Assembly: GCA_030653505.1 (NCBI GenBank)
Contig: JAURZK010000025.1
Coordinates: 1-36,349 of the forward strand
Source of the DNA: Rubrivivax sp.
Lineage (GTDB): Bacteria > Pseudomonadota > Gammaproteobacteria > Burkholderiales > Burkholderiaceae_C
DNA: 36,349 nucleotides
Reading direction: 5' to 3'
The notes under the pieces are model-generated. The model saw only the letters and a program-made list of their open reading frames with translations. It had not been told where the DNA came from and did no database searches. How positions within the stretch are numbered: position 1 is the stretch's first letter; each line of letters begins with the position of its first letter. The position numbers and the translations under genes are program-made. This document shows, piece after piece, positions 14,476-24,375 of the stretch.

Positions 14476-17271
14476 TCAATGCGCCTGGTCCCAGTTGGGC
14501 CCCACGCCTACCTCGGCCAGCAGCGGCACCTTCAGCTGCGCCACGCCGGCCATCAGGCTTGGAATGGCTTGCCTGGCCCAGTCGACTTCGGCATCGGGGA
14601 CCTCCAGCACCAGTTCGTCGTGCACCTGCATGATCATGCGCGTGGCACGGCGCTCGTCGTCGAGGGCCCGCTGCACGGCGATCATCGCCAGCTTGATGAG
14701 GTCGGCCGCCGTGCCCTGCATGGGCGCGTTGATGGCCTGGCGCTCTGCGCCCGCCCTGCGCGGGCCGTTGCCGCTGTTGATCTCGGGCAGCCACAGGCGC
14801 CGGCCGAACACGGTCTCGACATAACCCTTGGCCTTGGCGCTGATGCGTGTCTCGTCCATGTAGCGCTTCACGCCGGCGAAGCGCGCGAAGTAGCGGTCGA
14901 TGTAGTCCTTGGCCGCTTTCTGCTCGATGCCCAGGTTCGACGCCAGGCCAAACGCGCCCATGCCGTAGATGAGGCCGAAGTTGATGACCTTGGCGTAGCG
15001 CCGCTGTTCGCTGCTGACCTCGGCCACCGGCACACTGAAGACCTCCGACGCGGTGGCGCGGTGCACGTCCAGCCCCTCGGCAAAGGCGCGCAGCAGCGCC
15101 GGGTCCTCGCTGATGTGGGCCATGATGCGCAGCTCGATCTGCGAGTAGTCGGCACTCATCAGCACGTGCCCCGGCGGCGCGATGAAGGCCTCGCGCACAC
15201 GCCGGCCTTCGGGCGTGCGGATGGGGATGTTCTGCAGATTGGGGTCGTTGCTGGACAAGCGCCCCGTCACCGCCACGGCCTGCGCGTAGTTGGTGTGCAC
15301 GCGGCCCGTCTGCGGGTTCACCATCAGCGGCAGCTTGTCGGTGTAGGTGCCCTTGAGCTTGGCCAGGCTGCGGTGCTCGAGAATCTTCGCCGGCAACGGG
15401 TAGTCGGCGGCCAGTTCGGCCAACACCTCCTCGTCGGTGGACGGCGCGCCAGTGGCGGTCTTCTTCTTCACCGGCAGGCCCAGCTTGGTGAAGAGGATGT
15501 CGCCGATCTGCTTCGGGCTGCCCATGTTGAAGGGCTGGCCGGCGATGCCGTGCGCCTCGGCTTCCAGCGCCACCAGACGTTCGGCCAGTTCCTGGCTCTG
15601 GCGCGCCAGCACCGCGGCGTCGATGAGCACGCCGTGCATCTCGATGCGCTCGAGGATCACGCTCACCGGCATCTCGATGCCTTCGTAGACGTAACGCAGG
15701 CCGCGTGTTCCTGACGCAGACGCATCGCCATCGGCCTGCACATCACCGGCCACTTCAGGCCACAGCACCTGATGCACGTGCAGCGTCATCTCGCTGTCTT
15801 CGCCCGAGTAGGTGGTGGCACGTTCGATGTCCACCTGCGCAAACGGGATCTGGTTCACGCCCTTGCCGCACAGGTCCTCGTAGCTCAGGCCCTTTCGGCC
15901 CAGGTGGCGCTCGGCCAGGCTTTCCAGGCTGTGCGACTTGTGCGCTTCCAGCACATAACTCTGCAACATGGTGTCGTGCACGTAGCCCTGCACGGTGATG
16001 CCGTGGTTGGCGAAGACGTGCAGGTCGTACTTGATGTTCTGGCCGAGCTTGGGTTTCGTCGGATCTTCCAGCCAGGGCCGCAGGCGGGCGAGAACCTCAT
16101 CCAGCGCAAGCTGCTCTGGCGCGCCCGGGTAGGTATGCGCCAGCGGCACGTAGGCGGCACGGCCGGGTTCGACGGCGAAGCTGATGCCGACGATGCGCGC
16201 GCGCATGCCGTCGAGGCTGTCCGTTTCGGTGTCGACGGCCACCAGTTCGGCGCCATCGATCTTCGCCAGCCAGGCGTCGAGCCGTTCCCAGGTGTCGATC
16301 GTCTCGTATTCGCGCGGCAGTTCTGGGGCCGGGGTGCGGCCGGCGCCGGCGTCGGCACTTGCGCCAGGCGTGCCGGCGGGCGCGGCCGAGCCGGCCTCAC
16401 CCTCCAGTTCGCGCAGCCAGGTGCGGAAGCCGTAACGCTGGTAGAAGTCGTGCAGCGCCGCCTTGTCGGGTGCGCGCAAGGCGAGCGCATCCAGGCCCGG
16501 CCAGCCGACCACGTGGTCGGCGAGGTCGCAGTCGGTCAGCACGGTGATCAGCTTGCGGCCCGTGGGCAGCCAGTCCAGCGCCTTGCGCAGGTTCTCGCCG
16601 GTGGCCCCCTTGATGCTGTCGGCCGCGGCCACCACGCCGTCCAGGCTGCCGAAGTCGGCGATCCACTTCGCCGCCGTCTTGGGGCCGACCTTGTCGACGC
16701 CCGGCACGTTGTCCACCGTGTCGCCGACGTGCGTGTGGTAGTCGACGATGCGCTCGGGCGGCACGCCGAACTTGGCCTTCACGCCCTCGATGTCCAGCTT
16801 CTCGGGCGGCTTGGCCATGGTGTTCATCAGCGTCACGCGTTCGGTCACCAGCTGCGCCAGGTCCTTGTCGCCGGTGCTGATCAGCACCTGGTGGCCGCTG
16901 TCCGCGGCCACGCGCGCCAGTGTGCCGATGGCGTCGTCGGCTTCGATGCCTGGCACTTCGAGCACCGGCCAGCCGAGCAGGCGCACGACCTCGTGGATGG
17001 GCGCGATCTGCTGCGCCAGCGGCTCGGGCATGGGCGCACGCTGGGCCTTGTATTCGGGGTACCAGTCGTCGCGGAAAGTCTTGCCCTTGGCATCGAAGAC
17101 ACACACCGCATGCTCGGCCGGGTACCGTTCACGCAGCCAGTTCATCATGGCCACGAAACCGTGCACCGCGCCGGTGGGGAAGCCGTCGGGCGAACGCAGG
17201 TCGGGCATGGCGTGGTAGGCGCGGTAGAGGTAGCTGGAACCGTCCACCAGCAGCATGGTCTTTTCGCTCAT
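14476..17271 (-). CDS. polA: DNA polymerase I
   Basis: This 931-residue, three-domain enzyme removes RNA primers and fills gaps in replication and repair. The 5'-3' exonuclease domain covers residues 1-290 or so (LLVDGSSYLYRAYHA, then IEADDAIGTLA). The proofreading domain has its DxE intact (D347 and E349 in VAVDTETDSL), unlike Pol I proteins that have lost this activity. The polymerase domain carries motif A (SADYSQIELRIMAHIS), motif B (RRYAKVINFGLIYGM) and motif C (MQVHDELVLE, D885). The length matches E. coli Pol I. ATG at 17271 gives the conserved start; longer upstream extension is spurious. A -10-like CACAAT lies 7 bases before the ATG. It diverges from DUF2782-thrB, an arrangement shared with gammaproteobacteria. 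Confidence 0.98.
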   Translation of the reverse strand: MSEKTMLLVDGSSYLYRAYHAMPDLRSPDGFPTGAVHGFVAMMNWLRERYPAEHAVCVFDAKGKTFRDDWYPEYKAQRAPMPEPLAQQIAPIHEVVRLLGWPVLEVPGIEADDAIGTLARVAADSGHQVLISTGDKDLAQLVTERVTLMNTMAKPPEKLDIEGVKAKFGVPPERIVDYHTHVGDTVDNVPGVDKVGPKTAAKWIADFGSLDGVVAAADSIKGATGENLRKALDWLPTGRKLITVLTDCDLADHVVGWPGLDALALRAPDKAALHDFYQRYGFRTWLRELEGEAGSAAPAGTPGASADAGAGRTPAPELPREYETIDTWERLDAWLAKIDGAELVAVDTETDSLDGMRARIVGISFAVEPGRAAYVPLAHTYPGAPEQLALDEVLARLRPWLEDPTKPKLGQNIKYDLHVFANHGITVQGYVHDTMLQSYVLEAHKSHSLESLAERHLGRKGLSYEDLCGKGVNQIPFAQVDIERATTYSGEDSEMTLHVHQVLWPEVAGDVQADGDASASGTRGLRYVYEGIEMPVSVILERIEMHGVLIDAAVLARQSQELAERLVALEAEAHGIAGQPFNMGSPKQIGDILFTKLGLPVKKKTATGAPSTDEEVLAELAADYPLPAKILEHRSLAKLKGTYTDKLPLMVNPQTGRVHTNYAQAVAVTGRLSSNDPNLQNIPIRTPEGRRVREAFIAPPGHVLMSADYSQIELRIMAHISEDPALLRAFAEGLDVHRATASEVFSVPVAEVSSEQRRYAKVINFGLIYGMGAFGLASNLGIEQKAAKDYIDRYFARFAGVKRYMDETRISAKAKGYVETVFGRRLWLPEINSGNGPRRAGAERQAINAPMQGTAADLIKLAMIAVQRALDDERRATRMIMQVHDELVLEVPDAEVDWARQAIPSLMAGVAQLKVPLLAEVGVGPNWDQAH

Positions 17272-17278
17272 GCGGCCG

Positions 17279-17319
17279 ATTGTGGCGCGAGCGAATGCGC
17301 CACGGCCGCTGCGTAGAAT
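17279..17319. promoter_or_regulatory. Divergent polA / DUF2782 promoter region with inverted repeat
   Basis: The 56-base gap holds a minus-strand CACAAT (plus-strand 17279-17284), 7 bases before the polA ATG, and a plus-strand TAGAAT (17314-17319), 8 bases before the DUF2782 ATG. Between them lies a perfect 7-bp inverted repeat, GTGGCGC (17282-17288) and GCGCCAC (17297-17303), with an 8-base spacer, which could be an operator. No ribosome-binding site is visible on either side. Confidence 0.4.
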
Positions 17320-17327
17320 CTGCGCCG

Positions 17328-17711
17328 ATGAACCCCTGCCGCGGCATCGCCGCCAGCCTTGCCCTCGTGTGCACCGCCCTGCCTGCCCTGGCCCAGCCGG
17401 TGCCGCCACCACCGCAGATCGCCACCCTGCCCGCTGTGCCGGCCGCTGCCGCCAAGCCGGTGCAGGCGGCCAGCGCGCCGGCCGGGGCCGCCTCGGCTGG
17501 CAGGGCTGGCACGGCCCACCTGCGCGTGATCGAGGACGAGCAGGTTCGCATCGAGGAAGTGCGCGACGCGCGCGGCCGGCTGCAGCGGGTCACCGTGCAC
17601 AGCAAGGTGGGCGGCAAGTCCTACGAGATCATCGTTCCCTCGGGCGGCCAGGACAGCTCGCAGCAACGCGGCAGCTCGGGCCAGGCGGCCTGGCGGCTGT
17701 TCGACTTCTAG
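17328..17711 (+). CDS. DUF2782-like small periplasmic protein
   Basis: This 127-residue protein has a Sec-type signal peptide (CRGIAASLALVCTALPALA, cleavage before QPV), a low-complexity Ala/Pro stretch (residues 23-65), then a compact domain. The domain reads VRIEEVRDARGRLQRVTVHS, KVGGKSYEIIVPSG, and a C terminus ending WRLFDF. That domain and the gene order (beside polA, followed by homoserine kinase) fit DUF2782, which occurs between polA and thrB in Pseudomonas. Function is unknown. ATG at 17328 is chosen because it begins the signal peptide and follows TAGAAT; reading further upstream runs into the polA antisense. Family assignment rests on my reading of the C-terminal pattern. Confidence 0.78.
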   Translation: MNPCRGIAASLALVCTALPALAQPVPPPPQIATLPAVPAAAAKPVQAASAPAGAASAGRAGTAHLRVIEDEQVRIEEVRDARGRLQRVTVHSKVGGKSYEIIVPSGGQDSSQQRGSSGQAAWRLFDF

Positions 17712-17741
17712 CGCCCGGGCGCTCGCGCAAGTCTGTCGCAC

Positions 17742-18710
17742 ATGGCGGTCTACACCGAAGTCGGCTTCGACGAAGCCGATGCCCTCTGCCAGCGCCTGGG
17801 ACTGGGCCGCCTGACGGCCCTGCAGGGCATCCACTCGGGCATCGAGAACACCAACTACTACGCCAACACGGTGCGTGGGCAGTGGGTGCTGACGCTGTTC
17901 GAGCGACTCTCTGCCGAGCAGCTGCCCTACTACCTGCAACTGATGCAGCACCTGGCGGCGCGCGGCATCCCGGTGCCCGCGCCGCAGGCCGCGCCCGACG
18001 GCGGCCTGGTGCACGTGCTGGCCGGCAAACCCGCCAGCGTGGTGACGCGCCTGCCCGGCAGCCACCGCCTGCGCCCCGACGCCGACCACTGCGAGCAGGT
18101 CGGCGACATGCTCGCACGTTTGCACCTGGCCGGCGCCGACTTCGTCCCGCAGCAACCGCACCTGCGCGGCCTGGCCTGGTGGGCACAAACCGTGCCCGTG
18201 GTGCTGCCGTACCTGCCCGCGGAAGAGGCCACGTTGCTGCGCGACGAACTCGCCTTCCAGCAGCACCTGGCGGCGTCACCCGCCGGCCAGGCGCTGCCAC
18301 GCGGGCCGATCCACGCCGACCTATTCCGCGACAACGTGATGTTCGACGACACCGCCGGGCCGGACCGGCTGTGCGGCTTCTTCGACTTCTACTTCGCCGG
18401 CACCGACACCTGGCTCTTCGACATCGCGGTGTGCCTGAACGACTGGTGCACCGACCTCGACACCGGCGCACTGGCCGAGCCGCGCGCCACCGCCTTCGTC
18501 ACTGCCTACGAGGCGGTGCGCCGGCTCACCGCCGGCGAGGTGCGCGCCCTGCCCGCGCTGTTGCGCGCCGCGGCGCTGCGCTTCTGGATCAGCCGCCTGT
18601 GGGACTGGCATCTGCCGCGGGCGTCCGCGCTGCTCACGCCCAAGGACCCGGTGCACTTCGAACGCTTGCTCAAGCTCCGCACCGTGCAGCCCTGGCACCC
18701 GCCACGCTGA
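17742..18710 (+). CDS. thrB: Homoserine kinase (APH-fold, ThrB type II)
   Basis: This 322-residue cytosolic enzyme phosphorylates homoserine on the threonine pathway, using an aminoglycoside-phosphotransferase-like fold rather than the GHMP fold of E. coli ThrB. The N terminus (MAVYTEVGFDEADALCQRLGLG) and the nucleotide loop region GIENTNYYANT are characteristic. The catalytic Brenner motif is IHADLFRDN with H191, D193 and N198, and the metal-binding FFDFYFAG segment follows. It starts 30 bases after DUF2782 and is followed by a BPSS1780-type gene after 44 bases, so the three are likely an operon. All active-site elements appear intact. Confidence 0.96.
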   Translation: MAVYTEVGFDEADALCQRLGLGRLTALQGIHSGIENTNYYANTVRGQWVLTLFERLSAEQLPYYLQLMQHLAARGIPVPAPQAAPDGGLVHVLAGKPASVVTRLPGSHRLRPDADHCEQVGDMLARLHLAGADFVPQQPHLRGLAWWAQTVPVVLPYLPAEEATLLRDELAFQQHLAASPAGQALPRGPIHADLFRDNVMFDDTAGPDRLCGFFDFYFAGTDTWLFDIAVCLNDWCTDLDTGALAEPRATAFVTAYEAVRRLTAGEVRALPALLRAAALRFWISRLWDWHLPRASALLTPKDPVHFERLLKLRTVQPWHPPR

Positions 18711-18754
18711 TCTCGCCACTTCGTCGGCCCCTTCCACCGCGCCCCTGCCCGCCC

Positions 18755-19576
18755 ATGCCCCTGCTGCTCAAGCCCGTCGATGCCTCGCGCGGCCCGCGCT
18801 GGGTCGGCGATGCCTTCCGCCTCTTCGTTCGCAAGCCGCTGGCCTTCACCGCGCTGTTCGCCGTCTTCCTCTTCGCGGCGATGGTGGTGTCGCTGCTGCC
18901 GCTGCTGGGCGGCGTACTGCAGATGATGGCGCTGCCGCTGCTGTCGCTGGGTTTCATGGTCGCCGGGCAGTCGGCCCTGCTCGACGGCCCGGTGCACCCG
19001 CGGCAGTTCATAGAGCCGCTGCGTGGCGACCCGGCGAGGCGGCGATCGCTCATCACGTTGTGCCTGATCTACGGCGTGCTGGCGATGTGCATCCTGATGC
19101 TGGCCGACGGCATCTCGGGCAGCGCCTGGGGCCGGCTGCAAGGCCTGCTGGCCAAGGGCGAGGCGGCGCAGCCCGAGATCGACGCGCTGCTTGCCGAGCC
19201 TGGCGTCACCACCGCGGTGATGTTCGGCCTGGGTCTCGGCGCCCTGCTGTCCGTGCCCTTCTGGCATGCACCGGCGCTGGTGCACTGGGGCGGCCAGAGC
19301 GTGCAGCAGGCGTTGTTCAGCAGCACGGTGGCGGTGTGGCGCAGCAAGGGCGCCTTCTTCGCCTACATGGTGGCCTGGCTGGGCGTGCTGCTGCTCTTCG
19401 GCGTGCTGGCCGCCGTGGTCTTCGCCGTGCTGGGTGTGCCGCAGCTGGCCGGCGCCTTGGGCGTGCCGGCGGGGCTGGTGTTCTCGGCGGTGTTCTACCT
19501 GTCGGTGCTGTTCACCTTCAACGACAGCTTCGGCGGTGCTGCGCCGCCGGCCACGCCGCCAACCCCCGACGAATGA
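18755..19576 (+). CDS. BPSS1780 family membrane protein
   Basis: This 273-residue integral membrane protein of unknown function begins with the family-like segment KPVDASRGPRWVGDAFRLFVRKP. Hydrophobic stretches follow: about 35-60, 65-85, 107-125, 155-175 and two near the C terminus. The tail is Pro-rich (APPATPPTPDE). ATG at 18755 is chosen because conserved protein begins there; the same frame stays open far upstream through thrB, but that part is antisense noise of high-GC DNA. Position after thrB and before a palindromic terminator makes it the last gene of that operon. I recognise the family, but no activity is established. Confidence 0.88.
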   Translation: MPLLLKPVDASRGPRWVGDAFRLFVRKPLAFTALFAVFLFAAMVVSLLPLLGGVLQMMALPLLSLGFMVAGQSALLDGPVHPRQFIEPLRGDPARRRSLITLCLIYGVLAMCILMLADGISGSAWGRLQGLLAKGEAAQPEIDALLAEPGVTTAVMFGLGLGALLSVPFWHAPALVHWGGQSVQQALFSSTVAVWRSKGAFFAYMVAWLGVLLLFGVLAAVVFAVLGVPQLAGALGVPAGLVFSAVFYLSVLFTFNDSFGGAAPPATPPTPDE

Positions 19577-19580
19577 AAGA

Positions 19581-19602
19581 GGGGCGCCCTGCAGGGCGCC
19601 CC
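19581..19602. terminator. Bidirectional palindromic terminator
   Basis: A perfect 22-base palindrome (GGGGCGCCCT and its complement around a central GC) sits between two converging genes. Flanking GAATG/CATTC lengthens the stem. The minus-strand exit is pyrimidine-rich (TCTTTC), fitting a terminator for phoX; the plus-strand exit lacks a T-run. It probably serves both directions. Confidence 0.75.
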
Positions 19603-19621
19603 ATTCGCTACCGAGTCCCGA

Positions 19622-21877
19622 TCAGCTGCCGACGCGGCCGTTGTCGTTCTTCGTGATCATCACCGTCGCCGAACGCGGGCGCTTGCCGGCGCCGTAACCC
19701 ACGTTGCTGGGCCACTGGCTGGTGTATTTGGACGCGTCTGCCAGGTCGGCCGCCGCGGTGCCGTCACCCGGATGCTGCACGTTGATGAACATCACCTTGC
19801 CGTCAGGCGTCTCGCACATGCCGGTGACTTCGCAGTCGTAAGGGCCGACGAAGAAACGTTTGAGCTTGCTGCCTTCCGGCACCTTGCCCACAGGCGTCTG
19901 CACACTCACGCTGCCGTAGTTCAGTGTCTTCACACCGCCGTCGCCCAGCGTACCGGGCATGGCCGCCACCATCATGCAGTTGGTGACGTCGGTATAGGCG
20001 CCGTCGTCGGTCTGCACCCAGCAGATGCCGGTGCTCTGGCTGAAGACCAGGCCGTCGGGGCTGGAGAAGTCGTTGTCGTTGCTCAATCCCGACAGGTTCA
20101 CCAGCGTGGGGTCGGAACCGGCCTCGGCACCGAAGAGGTAGATGTCCCAGGTGAAGGTCGTGGCACCCGGCTCGCCGCCGGCGTCCTTCATGCGCAGGAT
20201 GTGGCCGTGCACGTTGCCGCTTTGCACCACGGTGCCACTGCGCACGTCCGAGTAGGCGCGCGGGTTGGAGGCATTCACGCGCGTCTGCGTGCCCGTGGGG
20301 GCGACGCGGCGGCTGCTGTTGTTGGTCAACGCGAAGTAGACCTCGCCCGTGGTCGGGTGCACGCCGCACCATTCGGGGCGGTCCATCTTCGTCGCGCCCA
20401 CCGCGTCGGCGGCAAGTCGCGCGTTGATGGCCACGTCGCCGGCGTCGGCAAAGGCGTAATTGGCGTACGACGCGACCACCGGGTTGCCGATGCTCAGTTC
20501 TCGCCACTCGCCGGTGCCGTCGTCGTTGAACACGGCCGCGTAGAGCTTGCCGTTGTCGAGGTACTTGTCGCCCACGGCCATGCGGTCAGCGGCCGCGCCG
20601 TCGGCTGCAGACCAGCTCGCGGCAGAAACCCACTTGTAGATGTACTCGTTCTGCGAATCGCAGCCCATGTACACGGCCAGCGGCTTGCCCACCACGGCCT
20701 TGCCGAAGGCCGCGCTCTCGTGCGCGAATCGGCCCAGGGCGGTGCGCTTGTTGATCGTCGACGTCGGGCTGTAGGGGTCGATCTCGGTCATGTAACCCTG
20801 GCCGTTGTGCTCGTAGCGGTAGTCGTCGGCCGCCGTGGCGCCCAACACGCCGATGTTCCAGTGCGCGTACCTGTCGTCCGTGCCCGCCGTCTCCCAACCG
20901 TAGCGGCTGTTGGCGTTGGCCGTGGCGGTGACGTTGCGGCCGTAGCGCGCGAACGAGGTGTTTTCCTTGGCCGGGCGCAGCGCCTGGTCACCCGCCGGCC
21001 GGAAGTAGTAGCCCGACCAGTTCTCTTCGCCCGTCAGCAGCGTGCCCCAGGGCGTCTTGCCCGTGCCGCAGTTGTTGATCGTTCCGCGCGTGCGTGTGCC
21101 GTCGGGCGAGAACTTGGTGACCAGCAGCGGGTTGCCACGCGCCGGGCCGGAGATCTCGATGGGCGTGTCACCCGTGATGCGGCGGTTGAAGGTCGACGCC
21201 TGCACGGTGGCGAACTTGCCGGCAGTCTTGGCGATCTCGACGATGGCCACGCCGTGGCAATCGATCTCGATGTCGACCTGGCTGGCCGGGCGGCCGTTGG
21301 CCAGGCTCAGCGGCAGCGCGGGGTCGGCACGTGTCGGGCCGGCCACGTGCAGCACTACGGGAGTGATGTACTCGTGGTTGATGCCCAGCAGGGCACGGTC
21401 GTTGCTGGTGTCGTTGCGCGTGCCGGTGGCCGACAGGCCGAAGTACTCCATGCCGTCGTGGCAGTCGCCACTGCGCTGGGCGTAGTTGGTGTCGGTGCCG
21501 TCGTTCTTGTAGGCGGGCACGCCGGCGGCCAGCGGGTCGCCGGTGGCGAAGATGGTGGTGGCGGTGTAGCCCCCAGGCACGGTGGAGGTGTCGGCCAGCG
21601 TGCGCGCCACGGCGGTGAAGCCGAGCAGTATCTCGACCGGCGCGGCCACGGGCGGCGTCACCGGGTTCGCGGTCACGACATCGTCGTCGCCGCCGCAGGC
21701 CGTCAGCGCCAGCGGCGCGAACATCGCGGCCATGGCGCCGCCGACACCGCCGCGCAGCACCGAACGGCGCTGCAGGCCGGCGGCCAGCACGTTCTCGAAG
21801 TGGGGATTGGCCGAGCGGTTGTTGTCGAGGTCGTCGGGGTCGACGAACTCGCTGGAGATGTCTACGCGTGCGTTCAT
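19622..21877 (-). CDS. phoX: PhoX-family alkaline phosphatase (DUF839), Tat-exported
   Basis: This 751-residue phosphatase of the PhoX family uses Ca2+ and Fe3+ to release phosphate from organic esters in the periplasm. The N terminus carries a twin-arginine motif (QRRSVLRGG, R37-R38) followed by a hydrophobic stretch ending LTAC at 58-61. That looks like a lipobox, so the protein may be a Tat-exported lipoprotein. Family segments include LLGINHEYITP, NNCGTGKTPWGTLLTGEENW, HESAAFGKAVVGKPLAVYMGCD and DNDFSSPDGLVFS. The ATG at 21877 has GAGGA six bases upstream. A Pho-box-like repeat array stands 58 bases ahead, so PhoB control under phosphate starvation is expected. Function rests on family; activity is inferred. 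Confidence 0.93.
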   Translation of the reverse strand: MNARVDISSEFVDPDDLDNNRSANPHFENVLAAGLQRRSVLRGGVGGAMAAMFAPLALTACGGDDDVVTANPVTPPVAAPVEILLGFTAVARTLADTSTVPGGYTATTIFATGDPLAAGVPAYKNDGTDTNYAQRSGDCHDGMEYFGLSATGTRNDTSNDRALLGINHEYITPVVLHVAGPTRADPALPLSLANGRPASQVDIEIDCHGVAIVEIAKTAGKFATVQASTFNRRITGDTPIEISGPARGNPLLVTKFSPDGTRTRGTINNCGTGKTPWGTLLTGEENWSGYYFRPAGDQALRPAKENTSFARYGRNVTATANANSRYGWETAGTDDRYAHWNIGVLGATAADDYRYEHNGQGYMTEIDPYSPTSTINKRTALGRFAHESAAFGKAVVGKPLAVYMGCDSQNEYIYKWVSAASWSAADGAAADRMAVGDKYLDNGKLYAAVFNDDGTGEWRELSIGNPVVASYANYAFADAGDVAINARLAADAVGATKMDRPEWCGVHPTTGEVYFALTNNSSRRVAPTGTQTRVNASNPRAYSDVRSGTVVQSGNVHGHILRMKDAGGEPGATTFTWDIYLFGAEAGSDPTLVNLSGLSNDNDFSSPDGLVFSQSTGICWVQTDDGAYTDVTNCMMVAAMPGTLGDGGVKTLNYGSVSVQTPVGKVPEGSKLKRFFVGPYDCEVTGMCETPDGKVMFINVQHPGDGTAAADLADASKYTSQWPSNVGYGAGKRPRSATVMITKNDNGRVGS

Positions 21878-21893
21878 GCAGTCCTCATGGGCT

Positions 21894-21915
21894 GGGAGTG
21901 AAAAATGTCACTCCC
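21894..21915 (-). promoter_or_regulatory. Perfect inverted repeat at the phoX transcript 5' end
   Basis: GGGAGTGA (21894-21901) and TCACTCCC (21908-21915) are exact inverted repeats around a 6-base A-rich loop. If transcription starts about 7 bases past the proposed -10 (near 21912), this forms a 5'-terminal stem-loop of the mRNA. It could equally be a repressor operator. Confidence 0.5.
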
Positions 21916-21918
21916 TGC

Positions 21919-21972
21919 ACGCTAGAGGCGCCACATGAAAGCGGCGTGAATGTCGCGTGACGGGCCCATGAC
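21919..21972 (-). promoter_or_regulatory. Pho-box array and -10 of the phoX promoter
   Basis: On the minus strand four 5-base units, GTCAT, GTCAC, TTCAC and TTCAT, lie at plus positions 21968-21972, 21957-21961, 21946-21950 and 21935-21939. The spacing is exactly 11 bases each. This is the repeat period of PhoB half-sites (CTGTCAT-type 7-mers spaced 4 apart). TAGCGT (21919-21924) lies 10 bases beyond the last unit, where a Pho promoter has its -10. No -35 box is seen, as expected when PhoB replaces it. Two units also fall in an 8-bp inverted repeat (21957-21964 with 21975-21982) that might terminate uvrD. Confidence 0.72.
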
Positions 21973-21995
21973 GACCCGTCACACAAGGAAGCCGT

Positions 21996-24317
<2,322 letters not shown>

Positions 24318-24322
24318 GCCGG

Positions 24323-24328
24323 ATTCTA
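24323..24328 (-). promoter_or_regulatory. -10-like hexamer TAGAAT before uvrD
   Basis: The minus strand reads TAGAAT-CCGGC-ATG, so the hexamer ends 5 bases before the start codon. This is the same design as at metG. No ribosome-binding site is visible. A TTGCAA lies 21 bases upstream of the hexamer, too far for a standard -35. Confidence 0.45.
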
Positions 24329-24375
24329 GGAGCCACCCCCGCGGACCCCTTGCAACGCCAGGCGCCGCCGCGGCT

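Noticed and set aside
17710..17723. Perfect 14-base palindrome AGCGCCCGGGCGCT after the DUF2782 gene
   Set aside because: It has no loop and no T-run and lies inside a probable operon 18 bases before thrB; short G/C palindromes are common at this GC content.
17255..18754. Upstream 500 codons of the open frame that ends in the BPSS1780-type membrane protein
   Set aside because: This part overlaps thrB in another frame and reads as Arg/Ala/Gly noise; real protein begins at the ATG at 18755.
19772..21901. A 709-codon plus-strand open frame opposite phoX
   Set aside because: Antisense shadow with repetitive Val/Gly/Ala/Arg composition; PhoX motifs are on the other strand.
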